NCBI RefSeq assembly: GCF_017161265.1
Contig: NZ_CP031393.1
Span: 2,170,001-2,234,000, forward strand
Direction of reading: 5' to 3'
DNA length: 64,000 nucleotides
Source of the DNA: Treponema medium
Lineage (GTDB): Bacteria > Spirochaetota > Spirochaetia > Treponematales > Treponemataceae
Part shown: in pieces, positions 46,887 through 56,456 of the stretch
Layout of the letters: each line of letters starts with the position of its first letter
How positions within the stretch are numbered: the first letter of the stretch is position 1
Notes under the pieces: model-generated
Database searches by the model: none
Seen by the model: only the letters and a program-made list of their open reading frames with translations
Told to the model about the DNA's origin: nothing
Translations under genes and position numbers: made by a program

Positions 46887-48383
46887 TTACTGCGCATCCC
46901 TAAGCGACTGACATGCATCGCAGAGGATACGTGTCAGGTATTCTTTATTCCGATAGAGCTCCGGATCTCCCGAAGGACAGCATACGGGGTGTAGTGCGGC
47001 AAGCAGTTTGCCAAGGGTATCGCGGCCGTATTCTTCATGGTTTTGCAGGCGAAGAATTTTCGGATAATCGGTCGGCTCGGTGTACTCCGTTTCCGAAGTG
47101 AGCGGCTCTTCCAATCGTTCTCCCGGACGTACCCCGATGATTTCTATCGGTATGTCCTTCTCGGGTTCGTAGCCCATGTACCGTATCAGTTGGCGGGCGG
47201 TTTCCAGAATATTGACCGGCTCGCCCATATCCAGTAGGTATGACTGCCCGTTGATGCCCACTCCGCCCGTCTGTAGTACTAGCGAACAGGCTTCCGGTAT
47301 GGTCATAAAAAAGCGCATCATATCGGGTGAGGTTACCGTTACAGGGCCTCCTTTTTTTACCTGTTCGACAAAGAGCGGAAAAATCGAGCCGCGCGAACCG
47401 AGTACATTTCCGAACCGGACAAACATATAGGCATAATCCGGACTGCCGTATTTTTCTTTGACGCGCGCGGCGGCTTCAAGTACCATCTTCTCGTTGAGCA
47501 TCTTCGAAACCCCGTAAATCGATACGGGATTAACAGCCTTATCCGTCGAGATAAGCACAAAGCGTTTGACACCGTTTTCGATACAGGCGTCGAGCAGGTT
47601 CTTGGTGCCGAACACGTTGTTTTCGATGACGGCGACGGGGTTTGCTTCCATCAGCGGTACGTGCTTGTAAGCCGCCGTATGGAAAACCGCATCGCAGCGG
47701 AGCTTCTCAATGATATACTGCATATAATCACGGTCTTTCAGCTCGCCTACGATGGGCACGATCGTCGCCTTGTCGCCGACCCCTTCTTCCTGTAAGAGGC
47801 GCAGCTCCTTATCGATTTGGTAGATTGAGTTTTCCCCATGCCCGAATAAATAAAGTCGCTCGGCTCCGCCTGAAAGGAGCTGGCGTGCAAGCTCACTGCC
47901 GATGGAACCTCCTGCGCCGGTAATCAGTACCCGCTTTCCGCGCAGATAGGCGAGGCTGTTCTTTAAGCTGATTTTTATCGGTGTGCGTCCGAGCAGGTCT
48001 TGCGGGTTAATTTCACGAGCCTGCACGAGGTGCGCATTGCCGTCTACAATCTGCGAAATACCGGGCAGTAATTTGATGATAGTAAATCCCGCCTCTTTTA
48101 CAATCGCATATATTTCGCGTAATCGCTCTGCTTTTATGCTTGGGATAGCAATCAACAGTTCATCCCGCGCCTCTACTCTGATAAGGCGGGCAACATCTTG
48201 AATCGGTCCGAGCACCGGAATCCCTTCAATCTTACTGCCGATTTTCTGCGGATCATCGTCAAGGAACGCTGCGACGCGGCCGAATATACCTTTTCGTTTT
48301 ATCTCATGGGCAATCATGGTGCCCGCTAGCCCCGCCCCGATAATATACACGGTCGGCTGTACTTTATTACTTTGCGCTGTCAT
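46887..48383 (-). CDS. CapD/FlaA1-type nucleotide-sugar dehydratase or epimerase
   Basis: 498 residues. An N-terminal Rossmann domain (VYIIGAGLAGTMIAHEIKRK) is followed by the SDR catalytic domain: ITGAGGSIGSELARQLL (NAD-binding), YGVSKMLNEK (YxxxK), SPDMMRFFMTIPEACSLVLQ. Lacks the membrane helices of full WbpM/CapD proteins. Converts UDP-GlcNAc-type sugars for surface polysaccharide or flagellin glycosylation. Its start overlaps the stop of the upstream NusG-like gene by 4 bases (coupled translation). Confidence 0.9.
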   Translation of the reverse strand: MTAQSNKVQPTVYIIGAGLAGTMIAHEIKRKGIFGRVAAFLDDDPQKIGSKIEGIPVLGPIQDVARLIRVEARDELLIAIPSIKAERLREIYAIVKEAGFTIIKLLPGISQIVDGNAHLVQAREINPQDLLGRTPIKISLKNSLAYLRGKRVLITGAGGSIGSELARQLLSGGAERLYLFGHGENSIYQIDKELRLLQEEGVGDKATIVPIVGELKDRDYMQYIIEKLRCDAVFHTAAYKHVPLMEANPVAVIENNVFGTKNLLDACIENGVKRFVLISTDKAVNPVSIYGVSKMLNEKMVLEAAARVKEKYGSPDYAYMFVRFGNVLGSRGSIFPLFVEQVKKGGPVTVTSPDMMRFFMTIPEACSLVLQTGGVGINGQSYLLDMGEPVNILETARQLIRYMGYEPEKDIPIEIIGVRPGERLEEPLTSETEYTEPTDYPKILRLQNHEEYGRDTLGKLLAALHPVCCPSGDPELYRNKEYLTRILCDACQSLRDAQ

Positions 48384-48922
48384 CTCTCCCCTCCACCTAA
48401 ACCGGCAGCTGCCGGCTCTATCACATCAAAAGCCAAATCGATGGGAAAGCTGTCGGTGTACATATCGAGCAGTACCTTAGCCCGTTGCTTTCTTCTATCA
48501 ACTTTGATAATTTTTCCTTCAAGCCCTTTCAGCGCCCCTTCTACAACACATATCCGTGCATTCGCGTCAAAGTATACTTTAGACGGAGCAGTAACTTCTC
48601 CGAACGAAAGAAAATGGCGCAAAAGCGCGAGGTCATTATCGGCAAGCGGCAGCGGATTTTGATTATTCGGCAAAAAATGATAAAAATTCGGTGTCTTACG
48701 CAGCTGCCAGCAAAGCGGAAGCGATAAGTCATCGAGTTCTAAAAAAATATAGCCGGGAAAAACCGGTGCATCAACTTTATGCCGTATACCTTTCTTTTTA
48801 ATATACAGTACGCGGCGTGGAAAATAGGCTTCTATTTCATGGTTTTCTTCATTTAGTTTCCGTATTTTCTTTAACAGCTCCGGTTCCTTGCCCGTTTTTA
48901 CCTGCACTGCATAATAATCCAT
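48380..48922 (-). CDS. NusG-family specialised antiterminator (RfaH/LoaP-like)
   Basis: 180 residues from ATG 48922 (MDYYAVQVKTGKEPELLKKI), the canonical NGN start; the longer frame to 49003 is not supported. NGN domain (APVFPGYIFLELDDLSLPLC) and C-terminal KOW-like part (VCVVEGALKGLEGKIIKVDR-type segment). Sits immediately upstream of, and overlapping, a polysaccharide-biosynthesis gene, the usual place for RfaH/LoaP/UpxY paralogues that help polymerase through long surface-sugar operons. -10 TATACT lies 9 bases before the ATG and no SD is seen. Confidence 0.85.
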   Translation of the reverse strand: MDYYAVQVKTGKEPELLKKIRKLNEENHEIEAYFPRRVLYIKKKGIRHKVDAPVFPGYIFLELDDLSLPLCWQLRKTPNFYHFLPNNQNPLPLADNDLALLRHFLSFGEVTAPSKVYFDANARICVVEGALKGLEGKIIKVDRRKQRAKVLLDMYTDSFPIDLAFDVIEPAAAGLGGGER

Positions 48923-48931
48923 AGAGTATTC

Positions 48932-48937
48932 AGTATA
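48932..48937 (-). promoter_or_regulatory. -10 box close to the NusG-like start codon
   Basis: TATACT on the minus strand, 9 bases before ATG 48922; the -35 region is poor (TAGAGC). Suggests a leader of only one to three bases. Confidence 0.4.
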
Positions 48938-49078
48938 ACATAAAAGAAAAAAAAGCTCTATTGGGCAAGACAAGGCAAACATTTTAGAAATTATCCTAGA
49001 CATAACCTCATTTATATAGTAGGCTAAGAAAATTTATTAAAGTTGCCGTACCGGAATATAACAGTCAAGGATTGAATT

Positions 49079-50959
49079 GTGAAAATTAAAAATAGAGTGT
49101 TCATTCTTATGCTGCTTACCGTGACTCTTTATACTATTTCTTGTACAAAGGAAGCTCGGCTTTATGCCTCAAATGGAATTTATGATATCTCAGATATTGA
49201 TAAAGATACGGTCTATTCGCTAAAAGGTTCATGGGCTTATGCAGAAAAAGAGTTTGTTTCTGCAGTTATGCCTCTTGAGATGTATACACATTTTCAGCCG
49301 ATTGAATTTAGCTGGACAACGTATACGCCTCCCCAGCCGGTACAAGGATATGCTACGTATGCAGTTAGAATCTGCGGATTTGAGCCAGAGAAAATATATG
49401 CGATTCGTTTTACACGTACATCATCGGCTTTTACCGTATATCTAAACGGCAACTTATTTTATACATCGGGAGTTCCCGGAAAGAGTTTTAAAGAAGAAAT
49501 ATTTGATTGGCATGACGATACGGTTATCTTACCGCTTAATAATGAAACTGAAGCGACTATTGTCGTTCATTTATCGAACTTTCATGATAGAAATCCCGGG
49601 ATGGAAGCGCCTTTCCTTTTCGGTCTTTATTCAACATTGCAAACAAGAACAGTATTGGATAAACTTGTTTCCTCTAGTATATTTTCTGTCCTATTCAGTA
49701 TGGCTACTTTCTTTGTTTCTTTATTTCTCTTTTATCGGAGAGAAACCACTGCCGGCATCTTCGGATTGCTTTGTTATAGCTTTGCTATTAGGACACTTTG
49801 TTACAATGATTTTTTGTTAAGAGATTTTTTTCCGAATGTATCGGCAGATATTATGTATAGGGTAGGGTATTTGACGTTTCCACTTTGTGCCATCTTTACA
49901 TTCCTTTTTATTCTTAATCTGTTTATCAAAAAACCGTCAAAGTTTTTTTATTTTTTGACTATTCCATTGTTCTTGTACGTTTTAATGACCCTCATTACGC
50001 CATTACCGGTATTTGTCGGAGCATTACTGATTGTACAGCTGTATATTTTATTCCTTTCATCAATTGTATGTGCGGTAGTTGCTCATGCGTTAATTAAACG
50101 AAAACCATTCGCACTGACATTTTTAATTTCATTTTTATTGTTTATCAGTGCAGCAATATTTGACGGTTTAATTTCAAACGGTCTTATTAATGCTCCCTTT
50201 ATTTCTCATTTTGGACTATTACTGCTGATGATTCCGATGGCATTTATTGTTATTAAGCATTTTTCTGAAGCTTTCAAAACACAAGAACAGATGATTGAAT
50301 CGATTCAAAAGACAAATATATCTTTTCAACGATTCTTTCCGGATGAGTTCTTGCAATTTTTAAATAAGAAAAACGTTACGGATGTTTCGCTTGGCGATAA
50401 TATTGATAAAAATATGTTTATTGCTTTTATCCATCTCGGTATTAAAGCCAAGCTTTCATCAAGTAGCGCACGTGAAGAACTGTTAATTTTATATAACACC
50501 ATCATTCAGGCTGCTAATCCTATTATTAAAAAATATAACGGATTTATTGATAAGTATTTAACAGACGGATTAATGGTTCTTTTTTATGGCACTGCAGAGG
50601 AAACAGTAGATTGTATTATTGAAATTACACAGCTTATTAAAACAATTAATATACATAGGCAGGAACAATCCTTACCCCCACTTCAGATCTCATCAGGAAT
50701 TCATTATGGAAAATTAATGATGGGTACTATTGGCGAGTCGGAACGAATGGATACAACGGTTATTTCCGATGTGGTAAATATTTCTTCTCGAATGTACAGC
50801 TATGCAACTGAAAAAAAGGTTAATATCATTATCAGTGAAACTGTTAGGGAGCAGCTTCTTGAAAGTTACTGGCGTACCCATACCTGCTTTTATTACGGAA
50901 AAATAAAGTTCAAGGGTAAAAGAAATTTAATAAATGTTTATGAGGTTAATCTACTATGA
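49079..50959 (+). CDS. 7TM-DISM receptor cyclase subunit, C2-like (keeps Asn/Arg, lacks first Asp)
   Basis: GTG start with AAGGA; 626 residues. Lipoprotein-like signal (LLTVTLYTISC), a DISM jelly-roll sensor (VHLSNFHDRNPG), seven membrane helices (about residues 200-400), a linker, then a class III nucleotide cyclase domain (430-626). The usual first metal-binding Asp (FSDIRGF) is replaced: FIAFIHLGIKAKL. The second Asp position survives (KYLTDGLMVLF). The transition-state residues are intact: VISDVVNISSRM gives Asn and Arg. Alone it should be inactive or weak; it complements the next gene, which overlaps it by ATGA. Confidence 0.88.
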   Translation: MKIKNRVFILMLLTVTLYTISCTKEARLYASNGIYDISDIDKDTVYSLKGSWAYAEKEFVSAVMPLEMYTHFQPIEFSWTTYTPPQPVQGYATYAVRICGFEPEKIYAIRFTRTSSAFTVYLNGNLFYTSGVPGKSFKEEIFDWHDDTVILPLNNETEATIVVHLSNFHDRNPGMEAPFLFGLYSTLQTRTVLDKLVSSSIFSVLFSMATFFVSLFLFYRRETTAGIFGLLCYSFAIRTLCYNDFLLRDFFPNVSADIMYRVGYLTFPLCAIFTFLFILNLFIKKPSKFFYFLTIPLFLYVLMTLITPLPVFVGALLIVQLYILFLSSIVCAVVAHALIKRKPFALTFLISFLLFISAAIFDGLISNGLINAPFISHFGLLLLMIPMAFIVIKHFSEAFKTQEQMIESIQKTNISFQRFFPDEFLQFLNKKNVTDVSLGDNIDKNMFIAFIHLGIKAKLSSSSAREELLILYNTIIQAANPIIKKYNGFIDKYLTDGLMVLFYGTAEETVDCIIEITQLIKTINIHRQEQSLPPLQISSGIHYGKLMMGTIGESERMDTTVISDVVNISSRMYSYATEKKVNIIISETVREQLLESYWRTHTCFYYGKIKFKGKRNLINVYEVNLL

Positions 50960-53067
50960 AAAAGATACTTCTCGGCGCGTCTCCCTTCTTCTGTATGTTC
51001 CTTATGCTAACATTTATTAGTAGAGAAAAGCCGATACAGAACCTTAGGGAACATACGGTAACAGTTCAGCATGGGTTGTTAACATTGCCAGCGCATAACG
51101 ATCGGGATGTGTTCAATATTAAAGGTCAATGGCATTTTACCCCTCATCAGTTCTATTATTTTAGGGATAATACACGACCGTTATATGCACCATTACCGGG
51201 AAGACTCAGTGAAACTTCATTGAAAAACGACTTAGGGTATGCCTCATACGGGCTGCGTGTCGTAGGGCTCAATCCGAATAGAGTATATGGTCTGCAAGTC
51301 AATCATATTCTTTCAAGTTGTACTATTGTTATTAACGGTGTTGATAGGGCAGGGCAGGGGCAACCCGGTATTTCGGCTAAAACAGAAATACCCGGAAAAA
51401 CAATCAGTATCGCAACTTTTAAGCCGTCAAAAAACGGTACGGCTGATATTATCATAAATATATCTAATTTTCATAACCGATATGGAGGAACAGACAAATC
51501 GATTATCCTCGGTTCCGCTGAGATGTTAAATCGATCTTTTGTATTCAATCTTTTATTTTATAATATTGCATCAACGGTACTGCTATTGTTCAGTATGTTT
51601 TTTATCATACTGCATTTAAATTATAAAAAAATGCCCTATATACTGTGGTTCGCATTTACTGCTATAACGATTAGTATCCGAATTAGTGTATTCTATCCGC
51701 ATATTCTTGCTTATATTTGGCCTGCAATTCCATGGAAGTTGTATTTTATTTTACGCTATACCTCAATGCCATTAGCAGCATTATTTTTTACGATATTTAT
51801 TAATAAGATGTTTAATATTCAGTATAAATTTGTTTATCGGGGTATTATTGTACTTTGCCTATTATCAACTGCTTTTATTGTTACAGCTCCTACGCTTCTT
51901 GTATCCTGTTATTTATATATCCAACAAGCACTTTTATTCATTGCTATCATTTATGATGCGGCGATTATTATCCGTGCATTAGTTAAAAGAGAAAAATCTG
52001 CCGTATGGATTGCCCTTGTATTATGCATTCTTGCCGGTTTTGCATTATATGATACACTGGTAAGCCAATGGGTTGTTTCGGGGAAATTGCTCCTGCAAGA
52101 AGGCGCAATGGTTGCAATTATTATTGCCGTTATTATGAGTATTGACGGATACGCGAAAGCAATACATCAAATTGAACAGCTGGTAGAGGAACTGAAAAAA
52201 ATTCAAACAGCGTTACGCCGATTTTTCCCCAATCAATTACTGATGTTTCTTCAGAAAAACAGTATTACTGAAATAAATACCGGCGATTCCTCGGAATTGT
52301 CTATGACTGTACTTTCAATTGATATTCGGTCTTTTACCAGCATATCGGAACAACTTGAACCTGATGAAGTATTTGTATTGCTTAATAAATATTTTGCATT
52401 AGTTGCTCCTATTATTCGAAAATATGGCGGTGTTATTATGAAATTTCTCGGTGACGGTTTTACCGCATTATTTTCCGAGAAACCTGATGCGGCAGTATTA
52501 TGCGGTATTGAAATTCAGAAAAAGCTGCAAGAAGAAAATATACAATTAAGAAATCTCCCTGCAATTAGGGCAGGAATAGGAATTGATACTGGAAAAATCC
52601 TTTTAGGAGTTATCGGAAGTGATAGCCGGTTAGACAGCGTTGTTATTTCGAATACCTGTTATACGGCAGAAGAATTACAGGCTGCAACAAAAGTTTATTC
52701 TAACACCATTATTATTTCCGAATCGATTTTAAAATCACTTCAGCATCCTGAAAATTTTCACATACGGTGTATTCAAGAGGCGCCGGTTGTTACTGAAACG
52801 GAACAAACTATTATTTATGAAGTATATGATTGTGATGCGCCTGATATTCAGAGTAAAAAGCAAAAAACAGCGTCGTATATTGAAAAAGCATTAAAAAAAA
52901 TCAAAGAAAAAAACTATGCAAATGCCCAAACATATATTGCAAAATCATTGGAAATATTTCCCGATGATCCGTTAGCGCTATATTATCAAAAAGAGATACA
53001 GGAGATAATATATAACCTTCTTAGAGAGAGAGGCTCTCAAAACAGCCCTTCATTCTTATACCTTTGA
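50956..53067 (+). CDS. 7TM-DISM receptor cyclase subunit, C1-like (keeps both Asp, lacks Asn/Arg), with TPR tail
   Basis: 703 residues. N-terminal membrane anchor, DISM sensor (INISNFHNRYGG), seven helices (about 200-400), linker, class III cyclase domain (430-620). Both metal Asps are present: LSIDIRSFTS and KFLGDGFTALF. The VNxAxRL motif is replaced by CYTAEELQAATK, so the catalytic Asn and Arg are Tyr and Glu. The C-terminus adds a TPR-like helical pair (ALKKIKEKNYANAQTYIAKS). Start codon overlaps the previous stop (ATGA), favouring equal synthesis of the two chains. Confidence 0.9.
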   Translation: MKKILLGASPFFCMFLMLTFISREKPIQNLREHTVTVQHGLLTLPAHNDRDVFNIKGQWHFTPHQFYYFRDNTRPLYAPLPGRLSETSLKNDLGYASYGLRVVGLNPNRVYGLQVNHILSSCTIVINGVDRAGQGQPGISAKTEIPGKTISIATFKPSKNGTADIIINISNFHNRYGGTDKSIILGSAEMLNRSFVFNLLFYNIASTVLLLFSMFFIILHLNYKKMPYILWFAFTAITISIRISVFYPHILAYIWPAIPWKLYFILRYTSMPLAALFFTIFINKMFNIQYKFVYRGIIVLCLLSTAFIVTAPTLLVSCYLYIQQALLFIAIIYDAAIIIRALVKREKSAVWIALVLCILAGFALYDTLVSQWVVSGKLLLQEGAMVAIIIAVIMSIDGYAKAIHQIEQLVEELKKIQTALRRFFPNQLLMFLQKNSITEINTGDSSELSMTVLSIDIRSFTSISEQLEPDEVFVLLNKYFALVAPIIRKYGGVIMKFLGDGFTALFSEKPDAAVLCGIEIQKKLQEENIQLRNLPAIRAGIGIDTGKILLGVIGSDSRLDSVVISNTCYTAEELQAATKVYSNTIIISESILKSLQHPENFHIRCIQEAPVVTETEQTIIYEVYDCDAPDIQSKKQKTASYIEKALKKIKEKNYANAQTYIAKSLEIFPDDPLALYYQKEIQEIIYNLLRERGSQNSPSFLYL

Positions 53068-53130
53068 GTGGCTTAGATAAACCATATTGTTCAAACCCTC
53101 TAAAACTGACGTAAAGAGAGGCTCTCAAAA
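53026..53130. repeat. Short direct repeat AGAGAGGCTCTCAAAA
   Basis: The 16-base word occurs at the end of the second cyclase gene (about 53028-53043) and again about 85 bases later. The inner GAGGCTCTC is partly self-complementary. Possible duplication at the gene end; function unknown. Confidence 0.5.
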
Positions 53131-53233
53131 TGACCTTTCTTTCTACATTAACAACAATATCTAGTAGACAGAACGTTCATTATTGATAGATTGAAATAGA
53201 TATAAAGGCAGATATATTGTGTAGCACACAATT

Positions 53234-54145
53234 TTACAGTAATTTGCCTAATCTCTCTTCGATCGCATCAATACTGCTGTCAGGGGTTGAAGCCCCAGCA
53301 GCAAGGCCGATTGTTCTGTACTGATAAACTTCCTGCGGAATGTCATCGGTGGATTCGACAAGCCATGCCGGTTTATCGCTATCGAGGGCGGTTTGCAACA
53401 GACGGCGCGTATTGGCTGAATTACTGCCACCGATAACGAGTATGGCATCAACCTCTTTAACAAGTTCAAGGAGCGCCTCTTGCCGCTCGTCGGTCGCAGG
53501 GCAAATGGTTTCTAAAACGGCAAGGCTTGGAATTTTATTACGGAGAATTTCGGCAATTGCACGATATTCTTCCCGCTTAATGGTGGTCTGGGCAATAAGA
53601 ACGGTAGGCGCTTTGTCATACTGTAGCTTTTCTGCTTCTGCAGCCGTCTGCACAATAATACACTTGCTATGTGGAACTGACAGGGCATATCCTTTAATCC
53701 CTATCAGTTCTCCGTGATTTTTATCTCCGGCAAGAATGACCGTATAACCTTTTTGGGAATACTGCACAGCCCTCAGCTGGCTCGCGATAACACGCGGGCA
53801 GGTTGCATCGATAATGATTGCACCGCAGGCTATCAGTTCTTGCCGTTTTTGTGGGGCAATACCGTGTGCCCTGATAATAATCGGCGACTCAGGCGTAATC
53901 TGAGATTTCAGCTCCTCGTCAGGATTAACAATGCGCACACCTCTCGCTTCTAAGAGCCGCATTGTTACCGGATTATGAATGAGCGGACCGTATGTGTAAA
54001 CCGTTTTGTCAGGATATTTGGCAAGGGCGCGATATACCGCTTCCACCGCCCTTCGCACCCCCATACAATAACCAAGCACTTTCGCACGCTTCACCTGTCG
54101 ATGCTGTTCTTGCGGATATGGTATCGGTGTATCGGATTGCATCAT
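53234..54145 (-). CDS. ispH: 4-hydroxy-3-methylbut-2-enyl diphosphate reductase
   Basis: 303 residues. Three conserved cysteines for the [4Fe-4S] cluster: GYCMGVRRAVEAVY, DATCPRVIASQ, ETICPATDERQEAL; and the His in IIRAHGIAP. Last step of the MEP isoprenoid pathway. First of a minus-strand group with the desulfurase and aroB upstream; the desulfurase could serve Fe-S supply (inference). Confidence 0.96.
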   Translation of the reverse strand: MMQSDTPIPYPQEQHRQVKRAKVLGYCMGVRRAVEAVYRALAKYPDKTVYTYGPLIHNPVTMRLLEARGVRIVNPDEELKSQITPESPIIIRAHGIAPQKRQELIACGAIIIDATCPRVIASQLRAVQYSQKGYTVILAGDKNHGELIGIKGYALSVPHSKCIIVQTAAEAEKLQYDKAPTVLIAQTTIKREEYRAIAEILRNKIPSLAVLETICPATDERQEALLELVKEVDAILVIGGSNSANTRRLLQTALDSDKPAWLVESTDDIPQEVYQYRTIGLAAGASTPDSSIDAIEERLGKLL

Positions 54146-54170
54146 TTTATACTTTTTTATCCTTTATGCC

Positions 54171-55355
54171 TTAATTAAAATCTTTGATGATTTCTTTCAC
54201 AGCAAAAATAAACTGTTCCAGATCGCTCTTTTCCGTGCTCTGTCCGATGGAAATGCGTACGGCATTTTGCGCAATTTCGGGATTGACGGAAAGAGCCGCC
54301 AATATCGGGCGAACTTTTTTCTTTGAAGAGCACGCCGAACCGGCTGAAACAAAGATACCGCGATCAGAAAGGCATCGTGTCATAATTTCTGCCGGAACAT
54401 TTTTAAAACTTACTTGTATAATCCACGGTGAAAATGTATGGGCGCATTTAGTACTATTCGGTACTGTGTCATTCGATATTTCGACCGACGTTCTTGCAGC
54501 AGGGATAATCGAACATTCGGGGATTCGGCACAACGATTCGATGAGGAATCGAGACAACTCCCCTGCCCGCTCAAATTTTTGCTGAAAATCCGTATATGTT
54601 TTTTCAAGACAGCGGGCAAGCGCACAGGCTCCAGCAAGGTTTTCCGTTCCGGGTCGAATGTTGCGCTCCTGTGAGCCTCCGCGGATACCGGAATTTAAGG
54701 GTTGTTTTAGATATAAAAGTCCGATACCGCGCGGCCCGCCAATCTTATGGGCGCTCATCGAAGCGGAATGTACATCAGCAAGCCCAAGCTCCACTACCGG
54801 TAATTTTCCGATCGATTGCACCATATCAACGTGAAAATGAATGGGTCTTTTTCCGGCTGTGTGTGCTTTGAGAGCCTCTGCAATGCCCCGAACCGGCTGA
54901 ACAGATCCGATTTCATTGTTAACTCCCATAATTGCAACCAGCATGGTATCTTCCCGTAGAGTATGCAATACTGCATCGGGGGTAATGCAGCCGCTCTTAT
55001 CGGAAGGAGCTTTTAAAACCGTCCAGCCGCAGTGCTCCAATACGGCGGCTTGTTCCCGTACTGATGGGTGTTCAATACTGCTAATAACAAGACTACCGGT
55101 TGACGGACGGGTTAATAATGATAGAAGTACGAGACTGTTTGATTCGGATGCGCCGGAGGTAAAATAGAGCGTTTCGGCGGGAACCCCGAGCACTGCGGCA
55201 CAGCGGCTGCGGGCTTTTTCTAGCATATCCCGTGCCTCTTTCCCGAACCGGTGTTGAGCCGAGGGATTTGCAAATACCGCCGTTGCCTCACGGTAAGCAG
55301 CTTCAATTTCATCGGTATATGGCATTGCCGATGCAGCCCAATCCAAATAAATCAT
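54171..55355 (-). CDS. Cysteine desulfurase (NifS/IscS class)
   Basis: 394 residues. PLP-dependent class V aminotransferase fold: YFTSGASESNSLVLLSLL, PLP-lysine in SASMSAHKIGGPRGIGLLYL, and the sulfur-carrying Cys loop SAGSACSSKKK. Provides sulfur for Fe-S clusters or tRNA modification. Its start overlaps the aroB stop by 4 bases, so the genes are coupled. NifS versus IscS type cannot be decided here. Confidence 0.94.
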   Translation of the reverse strand: MIYLDWAASAMPYTDEIEAAYREATAVFANPSAQHRFGKEARDMLEKARSRCAAVLGVPAETLYFTSGASESNSLVLLSLLTRPSTGSLVISSIEHPSVREQAAVLEHCGWTVLKAPSDKSGCITPDAVLHTLREDTMLVAIMGVNNEIGSVQPVRGIAEALKAHTAGKRPIHFHVDMVQSIGKLPVVELGLADVHSASMSAHKIGGPRGIGLLYLKQPLNSGIRGGSQERNIRPGTENLAGACALARCLEKTYTDFQQKFERAGELSRFLIESLCRIPECSIIPAARTSVEISNDTVPNSTKCAHTFSPWIIQVSFKNVPAEIMTRCLSDRGIFVSAGSACSSKKKVRPILAALSVNPEIAQNAVRISIGQSTEKSDLEQFIFAVKEIIKDFN

Positions 55356-56431
55356 ATCAGTACCTCCCGTATTATAGAAGTGTCGACTTCGCGTACCTGT
55401 GTTTTGAGAATATCTTCCTGAAGAACAAGCCGAATCATCCCGCCGCGGTTCTTTTTATCCTTTTTCATACGTGCAATAATTGCATCTGCAAAAGAATCGG
55501 TGTCAACCTGTATGCCAAAGTATACAGAAGTTGTACACCAGTTGTAACAGTTGAGAATCTTTGTAAGAGATGCGGCGTGGTTTTTATCAGTGAGCTGTAG
55601 ACGAAGTCCTACGGCTAAGGCGCGGGACATACCCCATGCAACAGCATCTCCGTGTGGTATAGAAAAATGAGCCAAACTTTCAAGCGCATGGGCAAAGGTA
55701 TGCCCGAAATTTAAAAAAGCGCGTTCTCCTTGTTCGGTAAAATCCCGCTCGACAACTCGCGCCTTAGCCTCCGCGGCGCGACGAATTAGCCTCGAAATAC
55801 AGGCACTATCTCTGTGGATAATATCATCATGTTGGGTTACAAACATTTGATACAGTTCGGTATCGTAGAGGACGGCAGTTTTCAGTATTTCCGCAAGTCC
55901 CGAACGGTATTCGGCTTCGGGTAAGGAATGGAGTACCGGAAAACAGAGGATAATCGATGAGGCGGCGTAAAACGTACCGATAAGATTTTTATAACCTGAC
56001 AGATTCACCGCCGTTTTACCCCCGATGCTTGCATCGGCCATCGCGAGTACGGTTGTCGGTACAAGAATACACTGTACACCGCGCATGTAGAGCGAAGCCG
56101 CAAGGGCGGTTATGTCGCATACTACTCCGCCGCCAAAGGCGACAAAACAGGCCTGTCGGTCAAGTTCGTATTCTGCTGCTTTCTCGGCAATAAGAGCAAG
56201 GGTTCTTAAGTTTTTTGCTTCATCCCCTGCCGGCAGTACTACCAGCGGTACTTGCACGGAAAAATATTCAGCTTGTCGTAAGAGTGGGAGCGTATGTTCG
56301 TCACATACATACAATGCATTTACCCTCCCCTTTTCTTCCGAAAGTTGAGGAAGCCGAATGGTATCCGAATACCATACCTGCGTAGTCCCGTGCGGCGTAG
56401 AAAACGAAAATGATTGTGGTAATTGTTTCAT
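55352..56431 (-). CDS. aroB: 3-dehydroquinate synthase
   Basis: 359 residues. VALPAGDEAKNL-type segment (VVLPAGDEAKNLRTLALIAE), NAD-binding GGGVVCDITALAASLYMRGV, VPTTVLAMADASIGGKTAVN, and zinc ligands in FLNFGHTFAHALE and SIPHGDAVAWGM. Makes 3-dehydroquinate from DAHP in the shikimate pathway. Overlaps the desulfurase gene by 4 bases. Confidence 0.96.
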   Translation of the reverse strand: MKQLPQSFSFSTPHGTTQVWYSDTIRLPQLSEEKGRVNALYVCDEHTLPLLRQAEYFSVQVPLVVLPAGDEAKNLRTLALIAEKAAEYELDRQACFVAFGGGVVCDITALAASLYMRGVQCILVPTTVLAMADASIGGKTAVNLSGYKNLIGTFYAASSIILCFPVLHSLPEAEYRSGLAEILKTAVLYDTELYQMFVTQHDDIIHRDSACISRLIRRAAEAKARVVERDFTEQGERAFLNFGHTFAHALESLAHFSIPHGDAVAWGMSRALAVGLRLQLTDKNHAASLTKILNCYNWCTTSVYFGIQVDTDSFADAIIARMKKDKKNRGGMIRLVLQEDILKTQVREVDTSIIREVLI

Positions 56432-56456
56432 TAGTTCTTTGCTAAAGTGGTAAAAG

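Noticed and set aside
49079-50959. Reading the upstream cyclase as a decayed pseudogene
   Set aside because: Frame is intact, Asn/Arg and the rest of the fold are well kept, and the losses exactly complement those of the coupled downstream gene.
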